Shown here piece after piece: positions 23,266 to 34,343 of a DNA stretch of 64,000 nucleotides. Source of the stretch: Costus lasius (lineage: Eukaryota; Streptophyta; Magnoliopsida; Zingiberales; Costaceae); NCBI GenBank assembly GCA_027563935.2, contig CM050451.1:96995565-97059564 (forward strand), given 5' to 3'. The position numbers were made by a program, and so were the translations under genes. Every line of letters begins with the position of its first letter. Within the stretch, counting starts at the first letter, position 1. A model generated the notes under the pieces. That model worked only from the letters and a program-made list of their open reading frames with translations, was not told the origin of the DNA and did not search any database.

Positions 23266-25014
23266 TGATGTGTACTTTATCGTACCACTAACCGTAAGCA
23301 TGACGACTTTGTCGTAGTAGTACTTAAGATGTCGATCCCACAGGGACAATGATCAAGTACCGAGTGATTACGAATCAATAGCTAGACAATCGAGTGAACA
23401 TTTTGGGTTTTCATAAAATAAATCAAAATACAACTAAATACAAATGTTAGCTGAATCAAGCAAATGAAAGTTTTGGATAGAAAACAAGGTTTAGAGACAT
23501 CAGAACTTCGAGTGCATCTCGTTGATGGATCTTAAACTCAAACAAGATAAAATCATAACAATGCAATTTTAAAAGTGTTCAAGGAAATATCTAATGGTAC
23601 AGATTACCCTCTTTCAACAGCATAATCCGGTATCAATCTAGATCGGCGTCCTACTTTCGTGGCTCACCGTACCTAGATTGATCAATTGGGTTCAGAGATA
23701 TTATAAGTTTCCTCACACAAATCCTGCCCAATTTCTTGGCAGGTCAGAGCATGATCTATAAGGCAGATCTAGCGTCACAATTCACCTTTCGGTCCTTCTT
23801 GCGGCGCCCGAGAAAAGTAATTGCGTGGCCAATGCAATACTAGCAATAAAACAGCACAAATCGAATAAACACAAAATAAAATTGCATTTGCTACGAGAAA
23901 ATAAGTTCGAACAAAAGATACATGCAACAAGATTACATCCTTGTTTCGATAAAGAAGAATATGCTATCATAGCATAGAATTTAGGACAAATCCCTAAAGG
24001 AATAGAAGGAAATAAAGAGAAGACAGAAGAAAGAGGAGGCAAACTCTCTGCAGAAACTTTGCAACATTCCTTCAAGTCTTCTAGAATGATGTGCACCATT
24101 CCTTCCTCCTCACTTATTGTCCTCACTAAGAACTTCCCTTTGCGAAACTCGCTAGCCCCCCTTGAGCCCCAACTGGGCCTTCTTCCTCGAATTTGGCCCT
24201 TTAAATAGAGTCCAAACTCTTTTCTGAATGCATACATTGATGGGAAATTGAATTAGCTGCGTTTTGATATCAAGAACATTAAAATCGGAGCCATAATCAG
24301 GGAGTTATGGCCTATTCAATGAAGGCGGCTCCATAATTATGGGTATAATGGGCCATTATGTTTGTAACCATAATATAACGGTTATACATTAATTGCAGCC
24401 TCATTAACTTTTGTAAACCCCATATAATTAATGCTCATTTAATCCTCTTCATTTTGACTCCTAAAACGTCCAAATCGGAGTTAAAACAAAGGAGTTATGT
24501 GCATTTAAAGCTAGGCGGCTGGTAATAAATTCTGGCGGCTGCGAGATTACGGTCATGAGGTAGATTATGGCCATGCCCATGATCTCAGTGTAGAAGTCCA
24601 ATTCGTCTCAAAATTTGCATATGAGTAGTATGGCCTTGGCTTGACTTGTGGCCATAGTTGTAGCGTCAGAAATCCCAGATAAGAAGATTGTGTCTTTGAT
24701 GAATTATGGTCATGCCCATAATCTTCTTGAAATTACGGTCGTGATGTAGATTATGGCCTCAACCGTAATTCTTGAAATTAATCCGTTTGAAGCCAAACTT
24801 CTTGTCAAGGTTCTTGATTCACTCGGAGATGCAAATATACTTCCATGTAGCTCTAGAAGTGAGTGAATTATCCTGTATTCAACAAATATGACAAGTAGTG
24901 AAGCTTTTGAAGAAAATCAATGAAATAAGCTGGAAAGAGAGGGAAAATCATGATAATATGTGTCGATTCACAAGTAAATATAGGTCTAAAAAAAAATATA
25001 AATACGAGACATCA
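23266..25014 (-). repeat. 5' LTR of element E
   Basis: 1749 bases, adjacent to the priming site, ending GAGACATCA at 25014. Confidence 0.9.
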
Positions 25015-25270
25015 TATGTTCATATAACAAGCATATGTTCTTCATGTTTATAAAACATGATAGTAAGTTATATATTTACATGCTTGTTATAAGATGAGAA
25101 TTGCCCCCAAATTGCTTTTGCGAAGTTAGTTTTACCTTGCTTTTTATATGCTTGTTATATGCATGTTATATGTTCATATACTTATATGATGTGCAAAGGT
25201 TAGAAATTCTTACATGTGTATATGCTTCTTATTTGCAAATGATAGATAATCCTATATCTAAGCAACAACA

Positions 25271-25937
25271 ATGTCCCAATCCTCTCAATCCTCACGACCA
25301 ACATCTAAAAGTGGAAAAGCAGTGTGGAATCTTCAAACAACTCTGACATTTTGTGATGTTTGTATTACTGCTATCAATAAAAACATGCGCCCGGGAACAC
25401 ATTTAAATGCTCAAGGGTGGAAATTTGTAGTTGAAAATTTTTAACAAGTGACTACATTGACATATGATAAAGTGCAATTAAAGAACAAATGAGATCAACT
25501 AAAGGCTGACTAGAAGTTATGGAAAGAGTTAAAAGGTAGAGAAACTGGTTTAGGGTGGAATGCAAGGTTGGAGATGGTGGATGCAACCCCTGAGTGGTGG
25601 GAAATGAAAATTACAATATGTATATTTGGAACTAGTTATTATTGTTATTATTTACTTGATAAAGTAATTTATTATTCTAATATAATTACAGGCTAACAAA
25701 GAGTATGCCAAGTTTTGAAAGAAGGGTATCCATCCTGATATCGAAACAAAGAATGATATTATGTTTTGACAGACAGTAGCGACAGGAGAGTTTTGTTATA
25801 CATCAGCTATGCCTGAAGAACTAGTTCAAGAGATGAATACGCAATATGAAAACTATGAGCCATGTGATGAAAATATGGAATCATCTCGCATGCCATCATC
25901 CGCTCGTCAAAGTCAACGTGGTAAAAGAAAGGCTACA
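25271..25937 (+). pseudogene. Myb/SANT-like domain gene, decayed
   Basis: From an ATG at 25271 the frame reads a Ser-rich lead, then VWNLQTTLTFCDVC, AINKNMRPGTHLN, GWKFVVENF, LKNK.DQLK, LWKELKGRETGLGW and PEWWEMKI. This is the order of the plant Myb/SANT-like DNA-binding domain (PF12776), known from transposase-associated and host proteins. After an intron-like gap (about 25615-25692, ending in TTACAG) the frame resumes as ANKEYAKF, then IHPDIE and TVATGEF, again typical of the family. Five in-frame stops occur, at sites where relatives have Gln, Trp, Trp and probably Arg, consistent with single C-to-T or G-to-A changes. The 3' end runs into the LTR that starts at 25938. It could come from a PIF/Harbinger element or a host gene. 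Confidence 0.75.
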
Positions 25938-27684
25938 TGATGACACCAAAATATATAGTATATTTTGTATTATTTTAGATATCTTTTCATGCTAAATTGA
26001 GGATCTTTTACTTGTTTTTACGCAGAATTCATCAAATATTGTAAAGTCTACTTCTATTTTGGTTTTTCATGATTTTCAGACAAAAAGACACCATTTTAAG
26101 GCGTTTTCAAGTAAAATCAAATACATGAAAGAGTTACCATCATCAAGAGGAGATCACCCAACAAATTTCACACAAAACGGAGTAACAAACCAAAATACGG
26201 CAGGGCCGTAAACTATATTACGGTACCGTATTTCCACACGATACCGTAATATCGAGCCACTGCCGTAATTTGGAGATATTCCGAACAGAAGGTTTTGTCA
26301 AAAATACAGCACTGCCATAAACCATTTCACGGGCCGTATTTTGCAGCGTTTTCAGAACAGAAAGTTTCACTGAAATTACGGCACTGCCGTAAACTTCGAC
26401 ACGGGCCGTATTTTCCATACGTTTCCGACCAGAGAGTTTAGCTGATTTTATAGTAGTGCCATGAACTATATTACGGTACCATATTTCCCAGCAATTTTAG
26501 AACAGAAGACTCAAGGATTTTACGGCAGTGCCGTGAACTATTACACTGCCGTTTTTTTGTTTTTGAACGTGACTCCCAGGTCAATTTCGACGCCCGATTT
26601 TTGTGGAGATTATTGAGAGCAATCCAGAGCTCTAAATTGGATGCCGTAAGAAGAAGAAAGGGAGCCAACGATGAGAGGATCAGTTAGACACCAAAAGCCC
26701 CAAATTGCATCCACTCTCTAGGGAGAAATCACAATACAAGTCACCGCTTAGGGTTCCGCCGCTGTGATCAATCCAGAGCACCTCTGGCCGTGATTTTTAT
26801 ACTGAAGCTTCGCTTGGAGAAGGAGACAACATGCCAGAAGTTTCAGAATGAAAGGAGATCAATTTGAGGAGAAATCAACGAAAGAAGCTCTCGCGCACTG
26901 TTCACAGCGAGTTCCCTTGCAAATTACGGCTGTGAAATATTTCACAGCCGTGTTGTATTTTCCTAAAACTCCTATTATGTTGATTTTTGATCTTCTAAAA
27001 TTATGGTATTTTGTAATCCCTTCACCATGCTAGCTTAAACTTATTTTGGGACATGGGGGAGTAATTCCCTTTGATTTTCTTAATGACTAGATAATCTTTC
27101 AATTTCATCATGATTATTTTACTTTGATAATTTTACCTATACGATTGTTGCTCTAAGATTCTCCGTAGTTTACTTTTTGTTATCATGATTTAGAGTTTTT
27201 GCAATAAGGATTGAAAGGTGATTTGCTTGAGAACTTGGAACCCTAAAATTGACTAATAAGAACTCACCGTAGGAAACTAGGTTAAGTTATTATTTCTTTA
27301 TTTTAGTAAGTTAAATTTCCATGATGATATTAATGAACTTAGGATTGAGTTATTGTGTCAAACGTGGAGATCTTGCACGACAGTGAAGATCGGAACATTG
27401 GAGAACCATAGGTAGAACGTGTGTTGAGTCTCGGATGCACGAAAGTGATCCTTGAGATTCCACTCGAGGTAATCAACTTAGAATTCGGATGCACGAAAGT
27501 GATCCTTGAGTTCTTTGTCTGATGGTTTACCTATCTATAGCTTGGGATGGATCTTGCGCGAAAGCGAGGATTTATTCTTGCATGGTTATCTACACGAGAG
27601 TGGGATAACCCCTTTTTAAGGTAAATTATGCCTTTATCATATTAGAATTTGATTGATGAACATCTTTATATATCTAGTCATGAA
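25938..27684 (+). mobile_element. Athila-type LTR, 3'-truncated
   Basis: Starts TGATGACACC and matches the minus strand of the element A LTRs along its length, with ACGGC palindromes at about 26200-26560 and hairpins at 27369-27610. It stops near 27684, where copia sequence of the opposite strand begins. Roughly the last 200 bases of the LTR are missing. The stop codon of the Myb/SANT-like frame is formed by the LTR's own first bases. Confidence 0.8.
27369..27610 (+). other. Five tetraloop hairpins in the LTR
   Basis: 27369-27391: arms GATCTT/AAGATC, core CAC-GACA-GTG. 27433-27451 and 27487-27505: arms GGAT/ATCC, core CAC-GAAA-GTG. 27550-27571: arms ATCTT/AGGAT, core CGC-GAAA-GCG. 27584-27610: arms GGTTATC/GATAACC, core CAC-GAGA-GTG. 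All are in the sense strand of the LTR. Confidence 0.8.
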
Positions 27685-28332
27685 AATCAAAGATTCACTC
27701 TTATGTCTCATTAAATAGACATAACCATACCTACTGAAATCATCAGTAAAAGTAATGAAGTATGAATAGCCACCTCTGGCATGTTTACTAAACGGCCCAC
27801 ACACATCACTGTGAATAAGGTCAAGTAAACCTGAAGACCTTTCACCTTTATTAGTAAAAGGAGTCTTCGTCATTTTACCCATTAAACAAGCTTTGCATGT
27901 ATCAAGCTCCTCATAGGAGAATGATCCCAGCAGTCCATGATCATGCAACCGCTTAATGCGCTTCTTGTTAATATGGCCTAAACGACTATGCCATAACAAG
28001 GTGCTGTCATCAACATACTTGGCTTTCTTGTTATCAATTTGTTGTACAGAACATTCCATGTCCAACATGTATAACCCATTGTTAATCGACCCAGTTGCAT
28101 AAACAATATTATCATATGAAATACAACACTGTGAAGTTTTGCATTCAAAAGAGAAACCTTTCCTGATAAGAGCAGGAATAGAGATAATATTCTTAGTTAT
28201 GCTTGGCACAAAATAACAATTGTCAAGTTCTAATACAAAACCAGATGGTAAAGAGATGTTAGATTGTCCTACAGCAACAGCAGCAACCCGTGCTCCGTTT
28301 CCAACTCGTAGGTCCACCTCACGCTGTCCCAC
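27684..28332 (-). pseudogene. Copia pol: protease end, GAG-pre-integrase, start of integrase
   Basis: Continues in the gag frame after a TAG stop. It shows EVDLRVGNGARV, then the zinc-binding pre-integrase segment (LWHSRLGHINKKRI to CKACLMGKM, with His and Cys pairs), then the integrase core start (LIHSDVCGPF with the first catalytic Asp, and ITFTDDFSRYGYVYL). The copia similarity stops after RHKSES at about 27684; the later catalytic Asp and Glu are lost. The remaining open codons to 27637 are read from the neighbouring LTR. Confidence 0.85.
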
Positions 28333-29244
28333 CTATCTTCTTCTCTTGAGTTCCTGCACATTTGAACAAATGTGAACTCCACATGCAGTGTCCAACACCC
28401 ATGAAATAGAAGAAGCTACCATGACTTCAGTCACGTAAATACCTGAGCCAGAAGTGAAAGGCTTGCTTCCTCTCTTCTCACCTTGGAGCGCTTTACAGTC
28501 CTTCTTCCAGTGACCCAGCTGGCCACAATGGAAGCATCTGTTGTCCTTCGACCGCTTCACCTTTTGTTTCAAAGCCTTGTTGTAGCTCTTGATAGGGGCT
28601 TTGCCCTTCTTCCCCTTCTTCTTGTTCCTTGAAGGAACCATCAAGACAGAGGATGAAGGCTTTCCCTTCTCAAGAGTCTGCTCTGTGGTGCAGAGCATGT
28701 TCAGTAACTCTGCCGGCGTACAGTCGATCTTGTTCATATTAAAATTAATAATGAACGGATCGAAAGAAGCCGGGAGAGACTGCAGGATAATGTCCACAAC
28801 AAGTTCCTGATTGATGGTGTGTCCCAGTTTCTCTAGAGCCTCCTTGTACCCAATCATCTTGAGCACGTGAGCTCCCACTGGACTCCCTTCAGTCAGTTTG
28901 CTATGAAAGAAAAGTTTTGTCAAGTTATAGCGTTCAGTCCTTGCCTGTGCAGCATACAACATCTTGAGATTTGCTATAATATCAATAGCATACAAATCCT
29001 CATGCTGACGCTGTAGCTCGGGCGTCATTGACGCAAGCATAAGGCAAGCAACATCAGTACTATCACTGACATGCTTCTCATAAGCATCCCGAACCACCCT
29101 TGCGGCGTTCGCAGCGGGTTGAGCTGGTATTGCCGTCTCAAGGACATACAGCTTCCTCTCAGCCTTAAGAACAATCTTAAGCTGTCTGTACCAGTCTGAG
29201 AAGTTTGGCCCAGCAAACTTCTCCTTTTCCAATATGGATCGCAA
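28333..29244 (-). CDS. Copia Gag with protease start, 303 codons
   Basis: An open frame from ATG at 29244. The Gag region (FSDWYRQLKIVLKAE, LQSLPASFDPFI) has the UBN2-type layout of plant copia Gag, then a Lys-rich stretch (about residues 205-235), then a CCHC zinc knuckle CFHCGQLGHWKKDC (about 239-252). The frame ends in the protease start WVLDTACGVHIC, where relatives have D-T/S-G: the Gly next to the catalytic Asp is Ala. It ends at a TAG with pol continuing in the same frame, so the stop either truncates a former polyprotein or, less likely, was read through. With the rest of pol missing, the element cannot move on its own. Confidence 0.8.
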   Translation of the reverse strand: MRSILEKEKFAGPNFSDWYRQLKIVLKAERKLYVLETAIPAQPAANAARVVRDAYEKHVSDSTDVACLMLASMTPELQRQHEDLYAIDIIANLKMLYAAQARTERYNLTKLFFHSKLTEGSPVGAHVLKMIGYKEALEKLGHTINQELVVDIILQSLPASFDPFIINFNMNKIDCTPAELLNMLCTTEQTLEKGKPSSSVLMVPSRNKKKGKKGKAPIKSYNKALKQKVKRSKDNRCFHCGQLGHWKKDCKALQGEKRGSKPFTSGSGIYVTEVMVASSISWVLDTACGVHICSNVQELKRRR

Positions 29245-31134
29245 ATTGAGCCCTGTGGTGTTCGTTGCTGCAGGAATCTACAACATTGCAAGAACAACAA
29301 GGTCAGTATCCATGTTAGAATCATTCCAGGACTTAAGAGTGATTCTTTTCTCACTATTTTATCTGACTGAAAAATCCAATAAAATAGTCCGAAAGAGTGA
29401 AACTCTTTTAGTGAGATGGGATCCAGATTTCATACTTGATCTCCGCGTCCCGCTCAGGCGAGATAAGATGCACAGAGAGTTCAAGCACTAATCACTGGTA
29501 GGCTATCCATGCCAATCGCCAACCCGTGCGATTCCCCTTCATTTAGGCAATCCAGAAGACTGTGCCAACTGAGTTGGTACAACACAGTTTCTGATTCCTT
29601 AGATGGCTGCCTCCATATAGCTATCATATGCTCAATATGTAGCCTTTATGGTCAAGCTGACCTGACCTACTCCCTGGACCATCACATGCTATGCTGAGCA
29701 ACGAGAAGCGATAAATCCCTTCTCTGTAACATGTGGATGTAATCGCACACTGTCTGAAGATAGCTGGGCGTGCCCACTGAGTGGGTACAACACAGCCCCA
29801 ACGATAGTCAGAACAGTGAGGTTTCGCGTCAGAAGGCAATCGAGCTTGATATTGTCGTTGGATTTTAACGGTCCTTTTATCTTCTTTCTATCATACAAAT
29901 CCTATAGTGATAGCAGAAGAATAAAAACATTCATGTGCTAACTTTACTAAAACAGTAAATAGAAAGCACATTTATCTTATGTGGTAAACGCCCATAAAAG
30001 CCTAAGTAAAACCCTAGTTTTACACAAGTCTTCACTTGAGCTCTTTATAGGACTTTTGCACTTCATCTGGCCCAGCCCGGGCCCAACCGCCCTCTGCAGC
30101 TCAAATACGCCCGTTCTAGAGTCGAACTCTAGACCTCCCACTGAGGAAGCCACTTGCTGCAAGCGCCTCTGCCATGTGTGCTCTGTGCTCATGTTTGATC
30201 AAATTACATTTTAATCTATCTAGACATGGTTTGACTCACAGGTCAATTATACAATTTCTCATAAATTAAAGTGTGATTCGTAGATCACAGCAAAATTTAT
30301 AAATTAATTCCAGGCACGCAGGCCCCAGCACAGCACACAAATTAAGGGCAGCCCACATAAGATTAAATAAACACCCAATCATGTCAAACATGCATACATG
30401 TGATCCAAATAGAAAATAAAATTTTTGAAAAAACCCCATGGCATCAATTTTATTTCCTTATGAGCCCTACTACCTTACAACGGTCCATTAACAGGTATCC
30501 ACTCATTAGACCAAGTCAAACCCACTGCCCTTGCATGCACCCAGTCATAACTGACTTGTGTCGACCCAGTGGTCAACTATGCATGCCTTAAGGGCTGAAC
30601 GTCCCACATGATTTCTGGCAAGCGGGTGTGACCCCGGGCCATAATCATGATCGTTCACTAGTCGCCTCAATCAAACATTGCTACACGCCCTTCTGCAGTC
30701 GACCTATAGCCACCTGTTAAGCTTGCGCCCAGGTGCTATCTGGCCGACCCATCTAGGCTGTCAGATGGTCTGATTAGGCTATTGGGTCCAGACTTGACTA
30801 ATGACTTCAACACTGTTAACTCGTCTAAGTGTTTGAAGTAGGGGCACAGTTAGACCTAATGTAGTCGCACATGAAGGTAAAATTTTGTTTGTAAAAACAA
30901 CTATCATTTGCGCAAGCCATGAAAAATAATTATACATACTTGCATGATATAATCGCATGAGAACATACAACATGCGCAAGCCTTGAAAGAAAACTTGCAT
31001 CCAAGACAACATGCGCAAGCCATGAAAGAAAACTTTCATCCAAAACAACATGCGCAAGCTATGTTAGATCTACTCTAAAAACGCAAGTATGGATCACAAA
31101 CAAAAAGCAATTATATGTATCAAGCCAAAAACCT
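29245..31134 (-). other. Copia leader, non-coding
   Basis: 1.9 kb between gag and the priming site without a convincing frame, long for a copia leader. It includes a GC-rich stretch at 30060-30190 and tandem repeats at 30955-31070. Confidence 0.6.
30955..31070. repeat. Tandem repeat, about 45-50-bp unit
   Basis: Three copies of ACAACATGCGCAAGCCATGAA followed by AGAAAACTTTCATCCAA or close variants. Related single words (GCGCAAGCCATGAAA) occur upstream near 30911. Confidence 0.8.
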
Positions 31135-31146
31135 GCTCTGATACCA
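31135..31146 (-). other. Copia primer binding site
   Basis: Complement of TGGTATCAGAGC, the initiator tRNA-Met site typical of plant copia elements, two bases from the LTR end. Confidence 0.95.
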
Positions 31147-31148
31147 AT

Positions 31149-32793
31149 TGTAAGGGGGCGAAACCTAAGTCACATGCACTTCTAGATTTTTGCATAGGCG
31201 GAAAAATAGGTTTCATGAATCGCTTGGCTTTTAAATATAATCAACCATAGTCTACTTGCATAGTTTAATCGAGGATGTTACCATAGCCATGATATGGGAG
31301 TCGACTTGGAAGAAGAAAGGGAAATGCCTCTCCTCCAAAAGTATCGCACACAAATTGATGAAGGCTTCTTCTTGATGCTCTTTGTGCTAGCAAAGACACA
31401 AGATTTCCTTGATCGTGTAGGAGGAGATGTCTCTTGCTCCTTTTGCTGGTCGAAGTCCCTCTCTTAGCATCAAGCTCTAGAGGATGTGAGAGGAGAAGAG
31501 GAGAGGGAGATCTCAAAACCGATTATTCCAAGAAGGAAAGAATCGGCCACCAAAAATGGTAAGTACCAAATTGTAACTCCCCCTTTTTAACTCCCTTCTT
31601 AACTCCCCAAGCATTTGAAACTCCTCTTTTAAATTGAACCATGCGCTCACCATGTGAACCGGTTCAATTCAAAGACCAAACCGAACCAGCCATGGTCTAG
31701 ATCTCTTTGAACCAAATGGTTCAAGATCTAACCACACATCTTTTGATCCTCTTGATCTTTACGATCAAGCATCAATTCTCTCGATCGAAGCTTACCGATC
31801 ACAAGCCCTGATCAATCAAACATGATCAGACCAGATCTCTCTTCCAATCAGAGTTTAAATTTCTTTAAACTGAACTAGAACAATTCAGTCCACACGATCT
31901 GACATAAGTAAGCCATATCATCAAATTGTGCGACCCTAAGGGTTTCCTTCAATGTCGGTAACGATAAATTACGTTATCACGATCAGAGAGGGGTATCTAG
32001 CAACACATCACTGTCTCCCGATATGAAGGAAAGAGTCTTCCAAGACTACACCCAAACCATAGCATAAGTGTGAATCCAATTCACTCGGTATATATGATCC
32101 CTTTGCCACTGGACGTTCTCATTGGACAAGCGTGTCAAGCCTGTAATTCCAATATGATGAGAATGGTTAGATCAGATGAACATAGTCATCTGGGTATGGC
32201 CATACACTTTCTCAACCATCTCATCCAGGGGGCCCTCTAGAACATCACACTCCAACTAGGAGAGGCAATCCTATATCTATCACTAATGTCCTAACATGAC
32301 TCATGCCCACCATCCAAGATAATCCTTAACCATTATATTTCAAATGATATTGAACTACCTCAAGACAATGCCAATCATCATTTAGAAACATAAGTGATCT
32401 CAAGTCAGAGGGAATATACCACTTGCTTGTTTATAAGGATTATCCACATTGTGACAAACAATTGAATATCCTAAGTAGGGTCAGTCCAGTACATCCAATG
32501 CACCTATGTGTCTAAATCTTATTCCATGCTCGAAGCATCCTATAAGATTAGAACACATATTAGTCTCAATCATATCAAGGCTGTCTCATGTTCACCAAGA
32601 TATCTCGACTAAGGACAACTCTGAATGTCAGCTAAGCTGAACATCATTGAGACATTATTCAGAAGTATACATAACAGCAGCAGATAATGTAACAACCTGA
32701 ATAACAACCATTGCCTTTATAAAACATAGTTTATACATGATACTGAAATTATCCCAAGGCCTCAAACATTAGCCTTAAGGGCATACCCCAACA
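31149..32793 (-). repeat. 5' LTR of copia element
   Basis: 1645 bases. On the minus strand it starts TGTTGGGGTATGCCC and ends CCCCCTTACA. The solo LTR at 6646-8336 belongs to the same family. Confidence 0.92.
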
Positions 32794-32808
32794 ATGGATA
32801 CCTAAAAA

Positions 32809-33640
32809 TTGATCCTTCAAATACGGGAGGAAAACTTGGTGGACGGCTCGTTCTCACCAAAATCACGCATGAAACACTCTCTCCCCCGAAATCGCCCATC
32901 GTCCTCGTCTCTCACGATCAGCCCTCTCTCCCCGAAATTGTCCGAAAGCCACGAAGCATCGCTGACCCGCCGCCTCCAACTTGCCTCCAGCTTTCAGCCC
33001 GCCTCCAGCCAACCTCCAACCTGCCCCCCACCTCAAGCTTGCTTGGATGAGCTCAGGGGAGGAGGGAGGCGGAGGACGACGAGCAGGAGCTAGTGGTGGG
33101 GGAGGAGCGGCGGGGTGATGCTGGAGGGGTATGTGGAGGCTAAGTGTAGTGGGGAGGAGGGATCAGAGGATGTTGCGAGGATGAAGAGCCAGACGGATGA
33201 GGACCTGGATGAGCTCAAGGGGTGCCTCGACCTCAGGTTCGGGATTGGGTTCAACTATGACAAGATCCCTGATCTCTGCGGCACGCTCCTAGCATTGGAG
33301 CTCTGCTACTAGACAGCGTGCCTCCAACTAGCCTCCCGCCTCCAGCTTGCCTAGATGAGCTCAGGAGAGGAGGGAGGCGGAGGACGACGAGCAGGAGCTA
33401 GTGGTGTCGGAGGCGGCATAGGAGGAAGAAGAGGAGATTGTGTGGAGAGGATGGAGGCGTGAAGAGCCATGGCGACGGAAGAGTGGTGGGGTGATGCTCG
33501 AGGGGTACGTGGAGGCAGCGAGCAGTAGGGAGGAGGGATCAGAGGGCGTTGCGAGGACGGAGAGCCTGACGGACGAGGGCTTGGATGATAACTCTGGACA
33601 CGTGAAAATCACGTGATCCTTTCTAATGGATTGTATTTCT
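32809..33640 (+). repeat. GC-rich captured segment with internal duplication
   Basis: Two copies of a block starting GAGCTCAGG.GAGGAGGGAGG lie at about 33047-33200 and 33357-33595, about 300 bases apart. The 3' flank (33612-33700) has GGATTGTTAATCCATTCCC and CATCCATTCAAGG-type sequence like the ends of Harbinger-like elements. A matching left end was not found. An open frame at 32809-33093 is Ser/Pro-rich and unrecognised. Confidence 0.55.
33115..33312 (+). pseudogene. DUF1685 gene fragment (captured exon)
   Basis: The 65-codon frame contains SQTDEDLDELKGCLDLRFG, then FNYDKIPDLC and LLALELCY. This is the core of the plant DUF1685 family (PF07939), whose function is not established; relatives read GCLDLGFGF..EIPELC..LPALELCY. 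The upstream MLEGYVEA and the stop right after the core make it a fragment. A second, shorter copy (33495-33600) keeps MLEGYVEA and SLTDEGLDD and then loses the rest. Both are out of context among transposons, so transposon capture followed by local duplication is the simplest reading. Confidence 0.7.
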
Positions 33641-34036
33641 TTTCTTTGCGGATTGTTAATCCATTCCCTTTTCTTTTACATCCATTCAAGGAAACAGACT
33701 GTTGAGTACAACAACAAAGGAATTAAGATATTATTTCTATTGTCATAAATGAATAAATATTTCTGTAGAAAAGTTACCTTATTAAATTAAAAATAATATA
33801 ATTATAAAAGTTTATAATAATAATACATTCATTATTGTATAATAATTCAATTGGGTCAATCGGATTTTAAAGCGACCCATGTCTTAAATTCTTTAATTAA
33901 AATTTCTTGTGTCTCTATTCGACGAGACATTTTTCTCTTTTAATTAAATCTGTAATGCTTGATACATAAGCATTATTTAGTTGTACCTTATTAAAAACCT
34001 ACAGTTTAGCCCTGTTCATGAAGTAGTAGCCTTTTG

Positions 34037-34041
<5 letters not shown>

Positions 34042-34077
<36 letters not shown>
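34042..34077. repeat. (TAA)n microsatellite
   Basis: About 12 uninterrupted TAA units within AT-rich sequence (33640-34343) that has no other recognisable feature. Confidence 0.95.
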
Positions 34078-34079
<2 letters not shown>

Positions 34080-34343
34080 GCTATCAGCTTGTTGAAAGAG
34101 CAGCTCCAAGTGGTAAGATATAAAAATAAATAAATAAAAACTAATAATTTAATAAAATCACTTTTAAAATAGATTAATAATTCTATCTTAAATAGAATTA
34201 ATTTTGTTTTAATAAAACATATTTTGTTTTGTTTTATAATAAAAAAAATTTTATCATGCAATTTAATTTAAATTTCAATATCTCAAATTTTTTTAAATTC
34301 ATTTAAAAATGATAATGTCATTTATAAATTAGGCTAATGATCC

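Larger units (their letters stand above)
19147..25014 (-). mobile_element. Coding-free gypsy element E, TSD TATGT
   Basis: The LTRs are at 19147-21026 and 23266-25014. Plus-strand termini are TGATGTGTAC and GAGACATCA, and the exact duplication TATGT sits at 19142-19146 and 25015-25019. The priming site at 23243-23260 sets the minus orientation. The internal region is only 2.24 kb and has no gag or pol, so this is a LARD-like non-autonomous element. The first 120 bases of the two LTRs differ at about 10 places, all transitions. Confidence 0.92.
27684..32793 (-). mobile_element. Ty1/copia element, 3' part missing
   Basis: On the minus strand: 5' LTR 31149-32793, priming site 31135-31146, a 1.9 kb leader, gag (28333-29244), and the start of pol to 27684. 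Reverse transcriptase, RNase H and the 3' LTR are gone. The element is joined end to end with a truncated gypsy LTR of opposite strand. Confidence 0.9.
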
